Notes under the pieces: model-generated
Told to the model about the DNA's origin: nothing
Databases searched by the model: none
What the model saw: only the letters and a program-made list of their open reading frames with translations
Shown here: positions 1 through 12,698 of the stretch, in pieces
Position numbering within the stretch: the first letter of the stretch is position 1
How the letters are laid out: each line of letters starts with the position of its first letter
Program-made: the position numbers and the translations under genes
Assembly: GCF_020360975.1 (NCBI RefSeq)
Contig: NW_025408671.1
Coordinates: 6,014,001 to 6,078,000, forward strand
Source of the DNA: Hirsutella rhossiliensis
Lineage: Eukaryota > Ascomycota > Sordariomycetes > Hypocreales > Ophiocordycipitaceae
Direction of reading: 5' to 3'
Length of the DNA: 64,000 nt

Positions 1-600
1 CTTATATAAGTCGCTTAATAATATTATAATACTACTATTAATAAGAGGTAATATACTAATACTACTTTTACCCTTAAAAGAACTAAGAATAGAAATAGTA
101 CTATACCTTAAGGTAGTATATATAAGGGGAGGAATTAAAGAGGCCGATAAGCTAGGCTAAATTATTAAGAAAATACTACTAACTTAACTAATAACTAGTA
201 AGCTAGCGAAATACTAACTAAGGGCTAAACTAAGGGATATTATTAAAAAGGAGGATCTTTTACTTTATTAAGAATTATATATTTCTAATATAATAAGCTA
301 GGATACCTATTTATAGAATATACTAATACTTTAAAGGTAAAAACCTTAGTAAAGACTTTTAAAATTTAATACTATAAACTAAGGAAAAAGTAAGATATTA
401 AGGTAAATACCTCTCTCTTAGTAAACTTAATACTTATAAGATAGTTACTTAAAACTCTTATAATAATATTAAAGCGAAACCTTACTAAAGCCCTTATATA
501 CTTAGATACTTATAGTACTATTAACCTTATAAATATATACTTTACTTAATAGTAAGGATTACTATAAGTAGTATTATTATACCTTAAGTTATTAAGGCTT
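1..600 (+). pseudogene. Gyp1 gag end and protease region (degenerate)
   Basis: This piece lies upstream of the Gyp1 reverse transcriptase, so by Gypsy gene order it should hold the end of gag and the protease. Around 493-560 one plus frame reads TKALIYLDTYSTINLI, which resembles the D-S/T-G-S-T-I-N active-site block of a retroviral-type aspartic protease after RIP. The rest was not recognised. The piece ends at a GGCTT target duplication (596-600) where a solo Copia LTR entered. The protease call rests on one short motif plus position. Confidence 0.4.
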
Positions 601-1168
601 TATAAGGAACGGTGTTCCTACTATAAATAAAGTGGCTATAATATACTCTCTTAATTATATAAGCTAATAAGTAGTATATTAATTATAGATAAAATCCTAT
701 CCTATAGAGTAAGAATCGCCCGTTATTTTATATATTATTATATATTAAACGGGTTGCTAGGTATCGTATAATCGGGAATTAAAAGAATAGAGCTAGCTTA
801 GAATACTAGCTAAGACCTCTTAAGAGTACTAGTATAACTAACCTCCTTTAAATACGAATATTAGTAGAACTAAGACACTTCTAGATACGCTCGAGGTATT
901 ATAGAATTCCTTAGTCTTAGGACTATATAGTAGCCTAAATCTAGTCTTTAAAGGTTCTTCCGTTTAGCTATAATTATCTATATAAGATAGTATATCTACT
1001 AGTAGATAAAGATAGAACTATTAACTTTAATACCTCTTCTATATACTAATATACTACTAATAAATTCCGTTAAAAATCCTACCTTATACTCTTTCTTCCC
1101 CTTTATTATATAGTCTTATATAATTCCTTAATTTCCTAAAATTCTACTTTTACTTATATACCTTAAGA
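601..1168 (+). repeat. Solo LTR of Copia family Cop2
   Basis: This 568-bp segment has the same length as the two LTRs of the complete Cop2 element (12699-13266 and 18187-18754) and closely matches them. It begins TATAAGGAACGGTGTTCC and ends ATACCTTAAGA. A perfect 5-bp target duplication GGCTT flanks it (596-600 and 1169-1173). No internal Cop2 sequence is present, so it is a solo LTR left by LTR-LTR recombination after insertion into Gyp1. It is mutated like its host. Confidence 0.92.
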
Positions 1169-1173
1169 GGCTT

Positions 1174-2994
1174 AGTAATAGTAAGGTAAGGGAGTATAAA
1201 GTATAGTTAGTACTACTTTAAATAATAAATATAAGAGGCACTAAAAAGATAATTACTTATTTTTATATTAATACTAATAAGTTAATACTAAACGATTAGG
1301 TATTAATCCTTTTATTAGTTATTACCTTAAAGGATAAATATATTTATATTATCCTATAGAAATAATAGTAGTAGTTTAAGTAGTAACTAGGTAGCGAAAC
1401 CTTATAGAACCCTTATAGATTCTTTTAAGAATATAAGAATAAGGTAAGGGTATATATAATAGTACTTAATCCTAAGATAATCTTACTACTAAATAAAGAT
1501 AAAAATAAAGGGATATTATAAGAAGAATAAGGTAAAATCCTACTAACTCTTTATTAGTTTAAAGATACTTTCTTAGCTAATAAATCTAACTTATTACTAG
1601 CGAGAAAGGGAATAAATTACTTAATTAATTTAATCCTTAATATAGAACCCTTTTATAGACTAATTTACCCTTTATTATAAAAGGAACTCTAAGTATTACG
1701 CGACTAAATCTAAGATATAATAAAAAGGAAAATAATCTAAGAGTTAAAGAGCTTAGCTAAAGCACTTATCCTTTTTATTTTAAAAAGGGATAGTACTTTA
1801 TAGCTATATATAAACTACTTAGGACTTAACTACGTTATATAAAAGAATTAGTACTATTTACCCTTTATTTTAGAGATTATTAACCGCTATTAAAAAGCTA
1901 ACTATTTTTCTAAGATTAATATATAAAATATATATTAACGTATTTAAATTTTAAAAGGAGATAAATAAAAGACCGCTTTTTAAACGTATTATAAATATTT
2001 TAAATACCTAGTAATACCCTTTAAACTTACTAATATACTAGCTATATTTTAAAGCTATATTTATTAAGCGCTTAATAGGCTTAAAGATATAATCTATATA
2101 GTTTACTCTAATAATATTCTTATATACTTAAAGATAAGAAAAGAATATACTAAATACTTAAGATAAGTAATAAAAAGGCTAAAGGCTATAAAGCTTTATA
2201 TAAAACTATTAGTATATATCTTTTATTAATAGTTAATTAAGTTCCTTAGGTTTATTTTATTTATTAATAAGGTATTAATAGACCCTTAATAAGTAGAGGT
2301 AATAGCTTAATAGCCTAAACTTATAACCTACTATAATATTTAGGTTTTCCTTTAGTTCTATAATTTTTACTAATAATTTATATATAGGTACTTAAAAGTT
2401 ATAGCGCCCTTAACTATATTATTAAAAGGGAGTAAAAATAAAAAGAAGCTAAGGAGTATAGAGCTAAACCTTACTAAAAGGGTAGTGTTTTAGGCTCTTA
2501 AGGATACTTTTTAAAGAGCCTTACTCCTTTAATATTATAATCTAGAAAAATATATTTATATCGAAATAAATATATCGTAATTTATAATAGTAAGGATTAT
2601 CTCTTAACTTAATAATAAAGGGCGCTACTATCCGATCGTATTTTAGTTAAGGAAGTTTACTAAAGCCGAACTTAATTATAGTATTTTAAACTAAGAACTA
2701 TTCGCTATTATTAAGTTATTTAAATACTAGCGATATTATATTAAAGGGGTAGTATATAAAGTAAAGGTATTATTAGACTACTATAACCTTTAAATATTTA
2801 TATACTAAATATCCTTAAATAAAAGGTAAGTAAGATAGTATATATATTTAGTACTATTTAACTTTATAATTAAGTATTATATAGGTAAATTAAACCTAGC
2901 TAACGTACTATCGAAAATACTTAGATATAAAAGTAAGAAGCCCTTATTTATAAAACTATTACTAGAGCTATAAGTAAAGCTAGCTACTATTAAT
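1174..2994 (+). pseudogene. Gyp1 reverse transcriptase and RNase H
   Basis: Plus-strand pol remnant. From about 1640 to 1790 one frame reads like the Gypsy linker (YPLLQKELQVLRDQI). The reverse transcriptase core runs from about 1795 to 2130: YRGLN-type block, FSKI/LDL block, GDKxKTAF block, YLVIPFKLTN block, and a YLDD box degraded to YSNNILIY near 2105-2130. RNase H follows at about 2640-2800, where FTKAELNY and DKELFAI/KHWRHY-type blocks are readable through stops. Together these are diagnostic of Ty3/Gypsy pol. The frame is cut at 2999 by Cop1-A and resumes with integrase at 9369. The gene is dead: numerous TAA/TAG codons and lost catalytic residues. Confidence 0.88.
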
Positions 2995-2999
2995 ACTAT

Positions 3000-3490
3000 T
3001 CTCGCGAAGAGAGATATAAGAAGTATATAAAAATATACAAAGGTAAAATTAAAAGTAAGAGGTCGGATAAGTAAGGTAGAGAGATTTAATTCTTATAGGG
3101 GCAGCAATAAAGGTAAGGGAGTAATTATTATATTGCCTTAATTATCCTTCTTTCCTCTATCTAACGCCCCTCTTTATATCTATTTAGTATCTTAATTAAT
3201 AAAGAAGATCTTACTTAAAGAAGCTACTAATATCCTTTTAACTACCGAGCTTTTTACCGGTTTTTCCCCTCCTTTCTAGCCGTTACTAGTATATCCGTCT
3301 TATTTCTCGCTACCTCTATAAGAAGCTATCGCTACTTTTACTTCCCCTCTTACCCCTACCCTCCTCTCTATACCTCTTTTTAGCTCCTTCTTTAAAACCA
3401 ATTTCTTATACTAGGTATTTTTAGCTTCCTAGGTCCCTCGTACTAAGGGATATCTCTAAGAACCACGAAATTAAGCCACGCTTTACGATA
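3000..3490 (-). repeat. Cop1-A 3' LTR (left side)
   Basis: This 491-bp LTR equals the partner at 8873-9363 in length. Next to it on the internal side, the displayed strand reads TACCCCCTTAG; on the coding (minus) strand this is the purine-rich CTAAGGGGGTA, the expected polypurine tract before a 3' LTR. Confidence 0.9.
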
Positions 3491-3559
3491 TACCCCCTTA
3501 GCTATAGCCTGCCCCTTAAGGGCATAGCAAATATAGCTTTAGGCTAGTAAGCGTATAGA

Positions 3560-5700
3560 GGAGGTTCTTAGCTTTATACTTCTCCCTTACTCGAGAAATC
3601 TAGGTTTTAGCCCTAGGCTCTTTTAGACCTACTTTAGGAAAAAGGGGCCTAAGGAGGAAATGAAGTCCTATAAGAAAGGGGGGCTTCTTTAAGGATAAGT
3701 CCCTAAAAAGGGGGCCTTTAAGAAGAATAAGTCCTAATTAAGCTAGGGGCCCTCCTTTAAGATAAGTCCTAATTCCTTTCTTTAGCTATAGACGTCTCCT
3801 TCCTCCTACGTGCTATTAGCTCCTCTTATAGACTCTTAAGGCGGGCTTCTAAGGATAGCTTCTCTCGAACGTCTTATAGCCTAATTTACTATAAAAAGAC
3901 AGCTAGCTTCTACTTTAGTAGGGGCTTCGTAAGACCGTTGGCTTTTATCGATGCTATTAGAACCTAACGGATGGAAATAAGTCCCCTTTAGACCTCTTAG
4001 CGTAACTAATACTAGTAGATATTAATATACCGTAGCCGGGTCGATAGCTTACTATTTTCCTCCGTAAGAATTTATATAGTCTATATATTATTATATTTTA
4101 TAGCTAACGGGGATGGAATTTATAGTTATAACGATATTAGTAGCCGGCTAAGGAAAATCGCTTCTTTTAACGCTTCTAAAAGAGCTAGTAGCTCTGCTTC
4201 TATACTTAATATAGTAACGGTAGCTTACTTCGAAGCTCTCTAAGTAATAGTTCCTCTAAAAAGGGATATAATATACCCCTATAAGCTCTTTCTATCTAAT
4301 AAATTGTCTATAAAGGATAAATCGCTTAAATAAAGGAAGATTTCGGTAGCTGATTTCCTTCCTTACCCTCCTAGGCGTAGACTATATAATCTCGTTAAAT
4401 AGAGATAAAGGATAGCTCTATCTACTACTTCTTAATGCCTAGGGCTAGGATTTTAGTTATGCCTAGCTAGCCGGGAGACCGTAAAAGAGATAACCGGTCT
4501 AGTAGAAATAGCTAAAAAAAGCAGGGAGCCTACCTTTTATTAATATTAGTGTTTCTCTTACTCCCTAGCTTAAAAGGACGGATTAAGTAAAAGCTCTTCG
4601 TTTAATATAGGCGTAAAAGGAAGCTTCTTATCGAGGGAATTAGGGAGGAATTTATAAGCGACCTTATCGATATAGGCGTCTTAGGTAAGCTAGATAGTCT
4701 ATTAGGACCTATTCTAAAGGATTTATATCCCTAGGAACTACTTTAGCTCCGCTAGCTTAGTTATCTTATACTTTTATTATAGGCCTTATATAGCCTCCCT
4801 AGTAATAGCCTCTTCCTCTTTTACGTACGCCTAAATAATATTGTTAACGTAGAAGAAGACTATGCTTTTACCCTTCTATATTATATACGGTTCTTAAGGG
4901 ACTTTCGTAAAGCCTAGGGCTTTAAGGGAACCTATTAAATGCTATTACTAAAAAAGGGTTAATCTTCGTAGTCTATATAGAGCTTTCCTAAGCTATAGAA
5001 CCTTTCCTAGCTATTAGAAGCCTAGTAGAAGGCGTATATAGATAACTTCTTCTTCTTTCTTAAGTAGGTAGTTAATAAAGGCGTTAACTATATCTATCTA
5101 ATCGAGTTCGAGGTCGAATTCTACTACTATAGCTATAAGGGTCTAAAAAGACATCCCTACTAAGGTAGTTGCCTTAGTAGGTAGATCCCCTTTTTCCTAT
5201 TAATTCCTATAGATAACTAGCCGGGCTTTATACTTTTAAAGGAAGCTATATTTATTAGTCTTATAGATAAAGACCTACTTATAGCTAAGGACCTATTTTC
5301 CTTTTGCCTTTTCCTTAAGGACCTCTTTAAAAGACCCTATCTCTTCGTATAAGGTTAGGTAGTCTTTCTAAGCCTAGAAAAACTAGTCTTTAAAGGGGTG
5401 TTTTTCTAGCTACTTTTAGTTTACTAGTAGGTCTAGGAGGTCTCTTTTATATACCTTCCTTACTAATATTAGCTTAAATAGCTAGCCTACTATAAACGCT
5501 CTATAGGAACCGTCTTCTATTAACGTTAGGTAGAAGTTAGAAAAACCGTCGAAATAAGGGAGAGGTTAGTCTTTTTTTATATTAGGCCCTATACCTTCCT
5601 TTGCTTCTTAAAGTAGGGATAAAAAAGCAGCCGGGTAATCCTTTAAGAGAGGTGCCTTTCCTACCCCCTTAAGGGCCGAGATAGGAAGACTAACTAAAAA
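3560..5700 (-). pseudogene. Cop1-A reverse transcriptase (RVT_2) and RNase H
   Basis: Minus-strand C-terminal half of the Copia polyprotein. Near 5380-5050 the minus frame reads a classic RVT_2 run: DYLTLYEEIGSFKEV, then YKTNKY, KARLVIYRNQQEKG, and ELDxIDIVNAFINYLLK. The NAF block contains the first catalytic Asp. Around 4260-4000 the frame reads SIEAELLALLEALKEAIF followed by a TRLRYINI-type block, the Copia RNase H signature. The former product copied element RNA into DNA in the virus-like particle. Stops fall mainly at Gln or Trp positions. Confidence 0.88.
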
Positions 5701-7700
5701 AGCTGCTTCTAGATCTTCTTCTTATATAAGAGGAGGCGTAGGTAGGTAAGCGTATTCTAGCTCTACCGCTTTTCTATAGTCTCCTTCTTTATCTAGATTA
5801 TCTAATCTAGTAGCTTCCTTTTCTTCGAAGTTAGCGTTATCCTTAACTACTTCGACGTCGGTTTCTTTTTTTATTTCCTCGTCTAGGACCTCTTCTTAAG
5901 ACTATTAGGAAGGGGGGATTTAGATCTTTTAAATTAGCTAACGTTAAGAGAGTAAGAGGGGCTATTAATCCCTCTTTCCGTCGAAAAGGCTAGATTTATC
6001 GGAAATTATATCCTTAGTCGAAATAACCTTCTATAGAAGAGGAATCTAGATCTAGAAGATATTCGTAGAATTATAACTAACGAGGTAACTAATAAAGGCT
6101 CTAGGATTAAGCTTTCTTTTCTTCTTCCTTTTTAGCTATATATCAGTAGTTATAGCGTATGCCTTATAGCCGTAGGTATAAAGGTAAGCTAGCGAGGCCC
6201 TCTTTTTCGTAAAGAGCTTAAGAGGGGATTTCTAATCTATTCCTTAGGTCTTAAAAAGGGTCTCTAGGTCCCTATAGTCCCTTAGTCCCCTAGGGTCCCT
6301 TAGGGTCCGGTTCCGAAGGTAATAGGCAGTCTTAACGACTTCCCTTTAAAGTTCGTATAAAAGCCTTATAGTAAGTCTTATTATATAGGTCCTTTTTATT
6401 ATAGCACCCCCTAATCTTTCTACCCCTCTATTCTAGGCCTAGGTATTCGGTGCTAATAGGAGGGGTAAAATGCCCCTTTTTCGAAGCTAATTTAAGATAT
6501 CCTTTATAAATAGCTCTCCGTTAGACTATATCTTCTTTACCTCGTAGCTAAAGTAGGATTTTATCTAGTTAACGAAGTCTTAGAGGGTAGACTAGTTATA
6601 CTTACTTAGGTAGGTCTATAAGAAATAGGGGAAAACCATCCCTAAAAAGGCGTCTATAAAAAACATTACCCTAATAAAGCTTTCCTAATCCTTAGAGACG
6701 TCGGTCTAGTCGACCTAAATTTCCTTATATAGCTAGTCCGGCCGTATTAGGGTCCGTCTAGAAATTCGTCTCCTAGTCTTCCCTTAGCCGTAGTATTCGT
6801 ATTCGATAGTCTTTAGGCCCCTTATTCGTACGCCCTATTATTAGCCTAGCTTATATAAAGCTAGGGGGCCCGGGTAACTAAGTCGTGCGTGCTAAAGAAG
6901 ACCGTCTCCTTAGGCTGCCGGAAGAGGGTCCTTTAAACCTACCCTCTTAGTAGGGAAAGCTAACTTCTCGATAGATTCCTTCTTAATAATAGGTCGGAAT
7001 TCGAGAATAAATTAACCGAATCTTTCCTCGTTAAGCCCGATAGTCTAATTCTTCTAGACTAGCCTCGTAGGCTTAGACGTCGTATCCTAGAAGATCCCTT
7101 CCTTTCGAAGAAGGTAGAAGGAAATTACGCTCGTTAAAAATCAAGGGTAAAAAGCTACCCTTTTTCGTCGAAGAATTTATATAGATCCGTTAGGTAATTT
7201 TATTATGAAATTTACCCTTCCGTATCCCTTTATCTATATAGTTAATTCCCTAGCAATAAGATATTCCCTTCGTGCCTTCTTAAAGGACTAAAATTATAAG
7301 AGTATATTATAGATATCGAGGGAAGCACTAGAGTTAAGGATAGCTGATTTTTATAGGGGATAATCGGAGGGCTCTAATAGTTAGTCTTAGCCTTATTAAT
7401 CTATAGGGAAGATAAAGCCTAGATTTACTATACTAACGATTTTCCCTTAAATTTACAGCTCGAATAAGGGTAGCGGCGTTAGTTACTATTTCTTAGGAAC
7501 CTAAATCTCGTCTATTTTCTTCTATAACGAGGGGTCCTCCTTAAGAGACTATTATATTATTTCTTATAGCCTCTTTAAAGGGTTAAATCCTTTAGGTCGG
7601 TTTTCCTCGAAGACCTACTAGTATTATAATAATCGATAGCCTAGGGATTTATAGGCTAGGCAGCCGTTTCGCCTAGTCTTTCGTTTCTTCGAGGAATCCT
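5700..7700 (-). pseudogene. Cop1-A integrase and upstream protease region
   Basis: On the minus strand between about 6750 and 6250 the frame reads a Copia integrase core: a beta-strand block with FFIDAFLG, then FVNxIKSYFSYEVKKI with SNGELF, then LAPNTxAQNRGVER and a VKTAYYLRNRTL block near the core's end. These match the D-D-E integrase and the HNG/ERxN..AR and NRTP-type motifs of Ty1/Copia elements. The protease and zinc knuckle are expected between here and gag (about 7000-7750), but I could not fix their residues. Position between gag and RVT_2 agrees with Copia order. Confidence 0.78.
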
Positions 7701-7749
7701 CGTTCTAATCTAGAAGGTCTGCTTAAAAACCCCCCCCTTTTACCCCTTA

Positions 7750-8720
7750 TTGCTAATATTAACGAGGTTCGATTTCGACTAGTTCCCTGATTTTTCGACT
7801 AACGGACTAAAAGGTCTATTAGGGGACTAGTCGGGCCGGTCTAACTAACGGGACCGGGGCTGGGCCCGGAGTAAGAGGCGGAGCCGGGACCGGGGCAGCC
7901 GTTAAAGACGGGGTTAAGGCTCTCGAGGGAGGAGGAGCTAAAGGAGCAACAGCCGTAGCAGCAGCAGCGGAAGCCATAGCAATAAGGGCTATAGTAGCTA
8001 TAGGGGCAGCAGGTCGAGCCGTCTAGGTCGAGTGCTAGCTACGAAGGAATAAGACTACTTACTATTATACTTTAGTAGCCTCTTCGTCTAATTCCCGGCT
8101 AGCTTCTTAAAAGATAGTTAAGTAACCGTTACTAATAGGCTTTATTAGCAGAGATATATCCTATAGCTACTAGCTAGAAAGAGCTTTTATAAGGAAGTAT
8201 TAGTTAGCTTCCTCGAGGATTTCTTCCTACTTAGCTAGCTATAAGGAAGCTAGTAGATTCCTAGTAGAAAAAGCTCCTAGGTAGGCCGTATAGGTCTTCC
8301 TAATACGGTTAGTTATATAGCCCCTCGAGGGAGCTATTAAGGTCTCGAGCTTTAAAAGCTACTGCCTAGGAGTCTCTTCCTCTCGTAGAGAGATTAGCTT
8401 TATAGCACTAATAGATTCCGTTATTACTATATAAGCAGTAGTTAGTAGCTTCGTCTCGTAAAGGTATTCCTTTTAGTAACTCTCGTAGTCGCCTAAGGTA
8501 GTAGAAAAAGCTCTCTACTATACGGAGGTTAGCTCGGAGAAGAGGGAAGCTCCTTCTATAAATTCCGTTGCCCTAAGATAAAGAGGGGGCTCGAGAGTAT
8601 CCTACTTATTAGAAAAGACTAAATTATAGATAGTCCTATCTATACGAGCCTATAGCTCTTTTACCTACTTATCCTAATCTTAGGGCTTTATAAGAATCGT
8701 CCTATAGACCGTAGGGATAG
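7750..8720 (-). pseudogene. Cop1-A Gag, relatively intact
   Basis: The minus strand carries a long, nearly stop-free frame of about 310 codons, the best-preserved coding stretch in the window. It begins with a helical, Glu/Leu-rich part and ends in a Pro/Ala-rich tail near 8000-7820 (blocks such as APLAPPPSRALTP and PVPAPPLTPGPAP). Remaining stops are TAA/TAG at likely Gln sites. Position next to the 5' LTR and before integrase makes Gag the natural call; I do not recognise a named Gag domain. A weak zinc-knuckle-like patch lies near 7640-7680. Confidence 0.65.
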
Positions 8721-8861
8721 TAAAGGAGTCGTTTTTCGATATTATTATAAGGGAAGGGTAGAAAAGTCGGTTAAAAGTCGGCTTTTCTAGTAAGAGGGGT
8801 AAAAGGATATAAGAAGGTGCCTTTTATAGCAGCCGGAAGGTATAAGAATTCTATTCCTCCT

Positions 8862-8872
8862 AGGCTTATAAC
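8862..8872 (-). other. Cop1-A primer binding site
   Basis: Reading away from the 5' LTR on the minus strand, the sequence next to the LTR is GTTATAAGCC. Undoing one RIP change gives GTTATGAGCC, complementary to the GGCTCATAAC anticodon-loop stretch of initiator methionine tRNA. Copia-type elements, including Drosophila copia, are known to prime from an internally cleaved half-tRNA-iMet. The same motif follows the Cop2 5' LTR. Confidence 0.65.
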
Positions 8873-9363
8873 TCTCGCGAAGAGAGATATAAGAAGTATA
8901 TAAAAATACACGAAGGTAAAATTAAAAGTAAGGGGTCGAATAGGTAGGGCAGAGAGATTTAATTCTTATAGGGGCAGCAATAAAGGTAAGGGAGTAATTA
9001 TTATATTACCTTAATTATCCTTCTTTCCGCTATCTAACGCCCTTCTTTATATCTATTTAGCATCTTAATTAATAAAGAAGATCCTACTTAAAGAAGCTAC
9101 TAATATCCTTTCGACTACCGAGCTTTTTGCCGGTTTTTCCCCTCCTTTCTAGCCGTTGCCGGCATATCCGTCTTATTTCTCGCTACCTCTATAGGAAGCT
9201 ATCGCTACTTCTGCTTCCCCTCTTACCCCTACCCTCCTCTCTATACCTCTTTTTAGCTCCTTCTTTAAAACCTGTTTTTTACACCGGTCGTTTTTAGCTT
9301 CCTAGGTCCCTTATACTAAGGGATATCTCCGAGAACTATAAAATTAAGCTACGCTTCGCGATA
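8873..9363 (-). repeat. Cop1-A 5' LTR (right side)
   Basis: This is the 491-bp partner of 3000-3490. It ends CTTCGCGATA directly before the ACTAT duplication. Relative to the coding strand it is the 5' LTR and would have carried the promoter. Confidence 0.9.
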
Positions 9364-9368
9364 ACTAT

Positions 9369-11100
9369 ATCTATATAAAGAAATAATAAGGCGTTTTTAT
9401 AAGTAAAAAGATACTTAACCTTAAGTTAATATAAGTATAGTAAAGTGCCTTTATATAAGGAAAATATATAAGCTTATTTATAGTAAAACTATAATATTTT
9501 AAGCGCGAGACTAAAACTATTAGCCGATTAAGCTAAAGAAAGAGCTAGTTATAAATAGTTACTTTTAAGGAAGACCGCTAAAGAAGCAGCCTACTATATA
9601 AAGGTTTATATAGTAGAAGTTCTAAAACCGCTATTAAAGTTACTAAAATATACTTAGTTAATTAATATAGTAATAAGTAAGCTAAAAGAAATTAAAGACT
9701 TCTTAAAAGGGAAGGGTTTTTAGTTAATACGCTTAGATAGACTACTACTATAAAAGGGTTATATTATAGTACCTTTAAAGGCAGCCTTATAGTAAGAGCT
9801 AATATAGCTTTTTTATACCGATTTATTAGTAAGATACTTTAGCTCTTAATATACTAGTAAACTATTAGTAAGGGACTTTTATTAAGATAAAATAATAAAA
9901 GACATAAATAAATATATTTAGTTATACTTAGTATATTAAGGTATAATATCTAAGAAGTATCGCCCTTATAGTATTATATAATTATTACTATATCTTATAT
10001 AACTATAAGAAGAATTATTAATAGACTTTAATATAAGTCTACCTAAAGTATAGTATAATAGATAAGACGTTAATATAATATTAGTAATCGTAAATTAATA
10101 TACTAAGTATTACCTTTTCTTTTCTATCTTTAAAATAATAATAGCTTTAAAGTTAATAGAATTATTTTATTACTAAGTTAAATTAATATATAGACCTTTA
10201 AAAGGTATTATCTTAAATAAAGGGTCCTTATTTATAAGTAAGTTTTAGTTAAATCTTTATTTTATCTTATAAGTAAAATATAAACTATTAATAGTATTTT
10301 ACCTATAAACTAATAGGTAAATAAAATAAATAAACTAAGCTATATAGTACTACTTAAGATACTTTACTAACTTAGAATAAACTAACTAGGTATTACTTTT
10401 ATATATTACTTAACTTATATATAATAATATAAAGAACGGGATAACTAGGTTATTACTTAATAAAGTATTAATAAGTTATTAACTAAACTTTTATATTAAT
10501 ATTAAGGACGATATTATTTAAAGGGGGGTACCTAAAGTAAGAGTAAGAGTTACTAAGCTATAAGAGCTATAAAAGAGGCTTAAGGAATACTAAGGAAAGG
10601 CTATTAAATTATAAGTAAAATACTATAATTTAAGGAACTAACCGCTTATACTAAAAGTAAGAGACCTTATAGTATTATCGATAAAGAACTTATACCTTAA
10701 AGATATAAAAAGGAAACTCTTACCTAAGTATATTAAACTATTTTAGGTCTTATAAGCTATTAAAAAGTAAGTATATTACTTTATACTTTTTAAGAAGTAC
10801 TTATACTTTTATAACGTTTTTAATATTAGTCTATTAAACCTATAAAAAGAGTTTAAAGGTACTTATAAAGATAGCGAAACCCTATTAATACTAAACTTAA
10901 AGGATAAAGAAAGCGAATAAGAAGTTTAAGAGATTAAAGACTAAAAGAGATCTAAAGGCAATACTTTTTTCCTTATTAAATAAAAAAGATAGCTAGCTAA
11001 GTATAACTAATAAGTTGATATTAAAGATATAGTAAATAGCTAAGACCTTATTAAAGAATATACTACTTACTTAACTAAGAAAAAGAGGTATAAGACTAAG
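9369..11100 (+). pseudogene. Gyp1 integrase with C-terminal chromodomain
   Basis: Plus-strand continuation of Gyp1 pol. At about 9740-9960 the frame reads GLLYYKGLL, then LFHTDLLAGHFSS and YLVYQGIISKKYRPY, the H2C2 zinc region of Gypsy integrase. The catalytic core follows: a NRLYISLP block near 10020, VIVNQYTKY near 10090 and GSLFISKFQ near 10230. At about 10880-11090 a segment reads like a chromodomain: EIKD..RSKG..FLIK, then DIVNSQDLIKEY. Chromodomains at the integrase C-terminus direct chromoviruses to heterochromatin. Catalytic Asp residues are often Asn here, as RIP would produce. It joins 1174-2994 once Cop1-A is removed. Confidence 0.87.
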
Positions 11101-12698
11101 TAAGGTAAGGAAACTTATTATTATAAGGCGGCGCTATTAAATTAATAACGAATCCTTATTAAATTACTACTAAGTTATTAATATATTAGTATACTTAAAC
11201 GTCTTATAACTATATATAAAATAGTAAAATAGGAAAATAAAGGAAAACTATTTAAGCTACTTATTAAATATTATTAAGGAAAATAAAACTAAACTATAAC
11301 TCTATTAAGACCTTAATAATAAAAGAGAAAAGTATAGTTATAACTAAATAAAAAAAAGATAAGACCTATCTATTACTTCTAACTACCCTTTTTCTTTACT
11401 AGTATATTAGGAAATAACTAAGGCGCCCCCTCTATTATACTAAATACCTTTAAAAATACTAAAACTACCTTATCCTTTACTCTTTCCTTATCCTTTATAT
11501 TAAGACTTATCTTTATTAGTATAGTACTTACCTTAGCCTTAGTAAATAGTAAGGTATTTTATTAAGAAGTATAGCTTATATCGCTATTAATAAAGTAGAG
11601 TTTTAACTAGGATTCCTAGGCTTAGTACTCTAGGCTTATATAAGCGATATTAAATAAGGGCGTAAGGTTAAGGTAAATATTAAGCTCGTAGCGCTTATTA
11701 ATTAATATATAGTAATTAGTACGCTTAACCTAGTATATTATTAAGCGGTCGCTAATAAAAAGGTTAGATAAAAACTTATAACTATAGACTTTTATATACC
11801 TATAGTCTTAAAGGGCTTATAATAGGCTATCTTAGTAGTATTAAAAGGCTTAGCTAAATACTATACTATAATAGTAAGATAATGCTAATTACCCTCCTTA
11901 AAAATAAGTACGCTTACGTTTAAGCTATTATCCTTAGTATCTTTACTACTAGTCTTTAGCTTATTAAGCTTATATAGGTACTTTATAATAGTAACTATAT
12001 CGGCCTAGTTACTAAATATAAGAGTAGCGGTATTAAGAAGGATTAGCTTATTAATTATAATATTTAAAGTTAAGAGAAAACTTACTTAGTTATAGGTCGC
12101 GGTATATTTATAGTACTACTTATAGCGCGTTAAGGAAACCCTTAAGAAAATATAGCTAATTAAAAGCACCTTAATAAGCTTAGGCTTAGTTATACTATAC
12201 TCCTTAATAACTATCCTAAAATAATATATATACTAGAGCTTATAAAGGATAACCCCTTAAGCCTTAACTAAGTAGGCTTTAGCCTTAAATTAGGTACGCT
12301 TTTTTATAAGAGCGCGACCGCTTTATACCGCTACTTAGGTACCTTTATCTTTAGCGCTACTATTCTTAGGTTTATTAGTAAGAGGAGGTAGATTATAGCT
12401 ATCTTTATTATTACTATTATTATTATCTTAGCACTTATTTAGCTAGGTATTAAGATCGTCTTAGCTCTTATTTAGCTAAGCCTTATTATTAATATCGGCC
12501 TACTTATTTTAAGGAGCGGCCTAAGTAATAATCTCTTATTAGCTAGAGCCGCCCTATTAAGATAAAGTAGCTAGATTATTAGCACTTACCTAAGAGCGCT
12601 TAAGTATAATCTCCTCGTTAGTATTAGTATCGCTAATAAAGGTAATAGACTTATAAGTTTCCTAGCCTATAAAGGTAGGCTTATTAGTAGTTAGAGTT

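Larger units (their letters stand above)
3000..9363 (-). mobile_element. Cop1-A: complete Copia retrotransposon, minus orientation
   Basis: This is a 6364-bp element with two 491-bp LTRs (3000-3490 and 8873-9363) and a perfect 5-bp target duplication ACTAT (2995-2999 and 9364-9368). As displayed, the LTR ends are TCTCGCGAAG and CTTCGCGATA, a near-perfect inverted repeat. Gag, integrase, reverse transcriptase and RNase H read on the minus strand in Ty1/Copia order, so the right-hand LTR is the 5' LTR. The element splits Gyp1 between RNase H and integrase. It keeps more CpA/TpG and fewer stops than Gyp1, fitting a younger insertion with fewer RIP cycles. Confidence 0.92.

Noticed and set aside
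11365..12698. Gyp1 gag on the plus strand in this interval
   Set aside because: Gag must precede pol; no Gag motif is found on the plus strand, and the interval lies after integrase and chromodomain.
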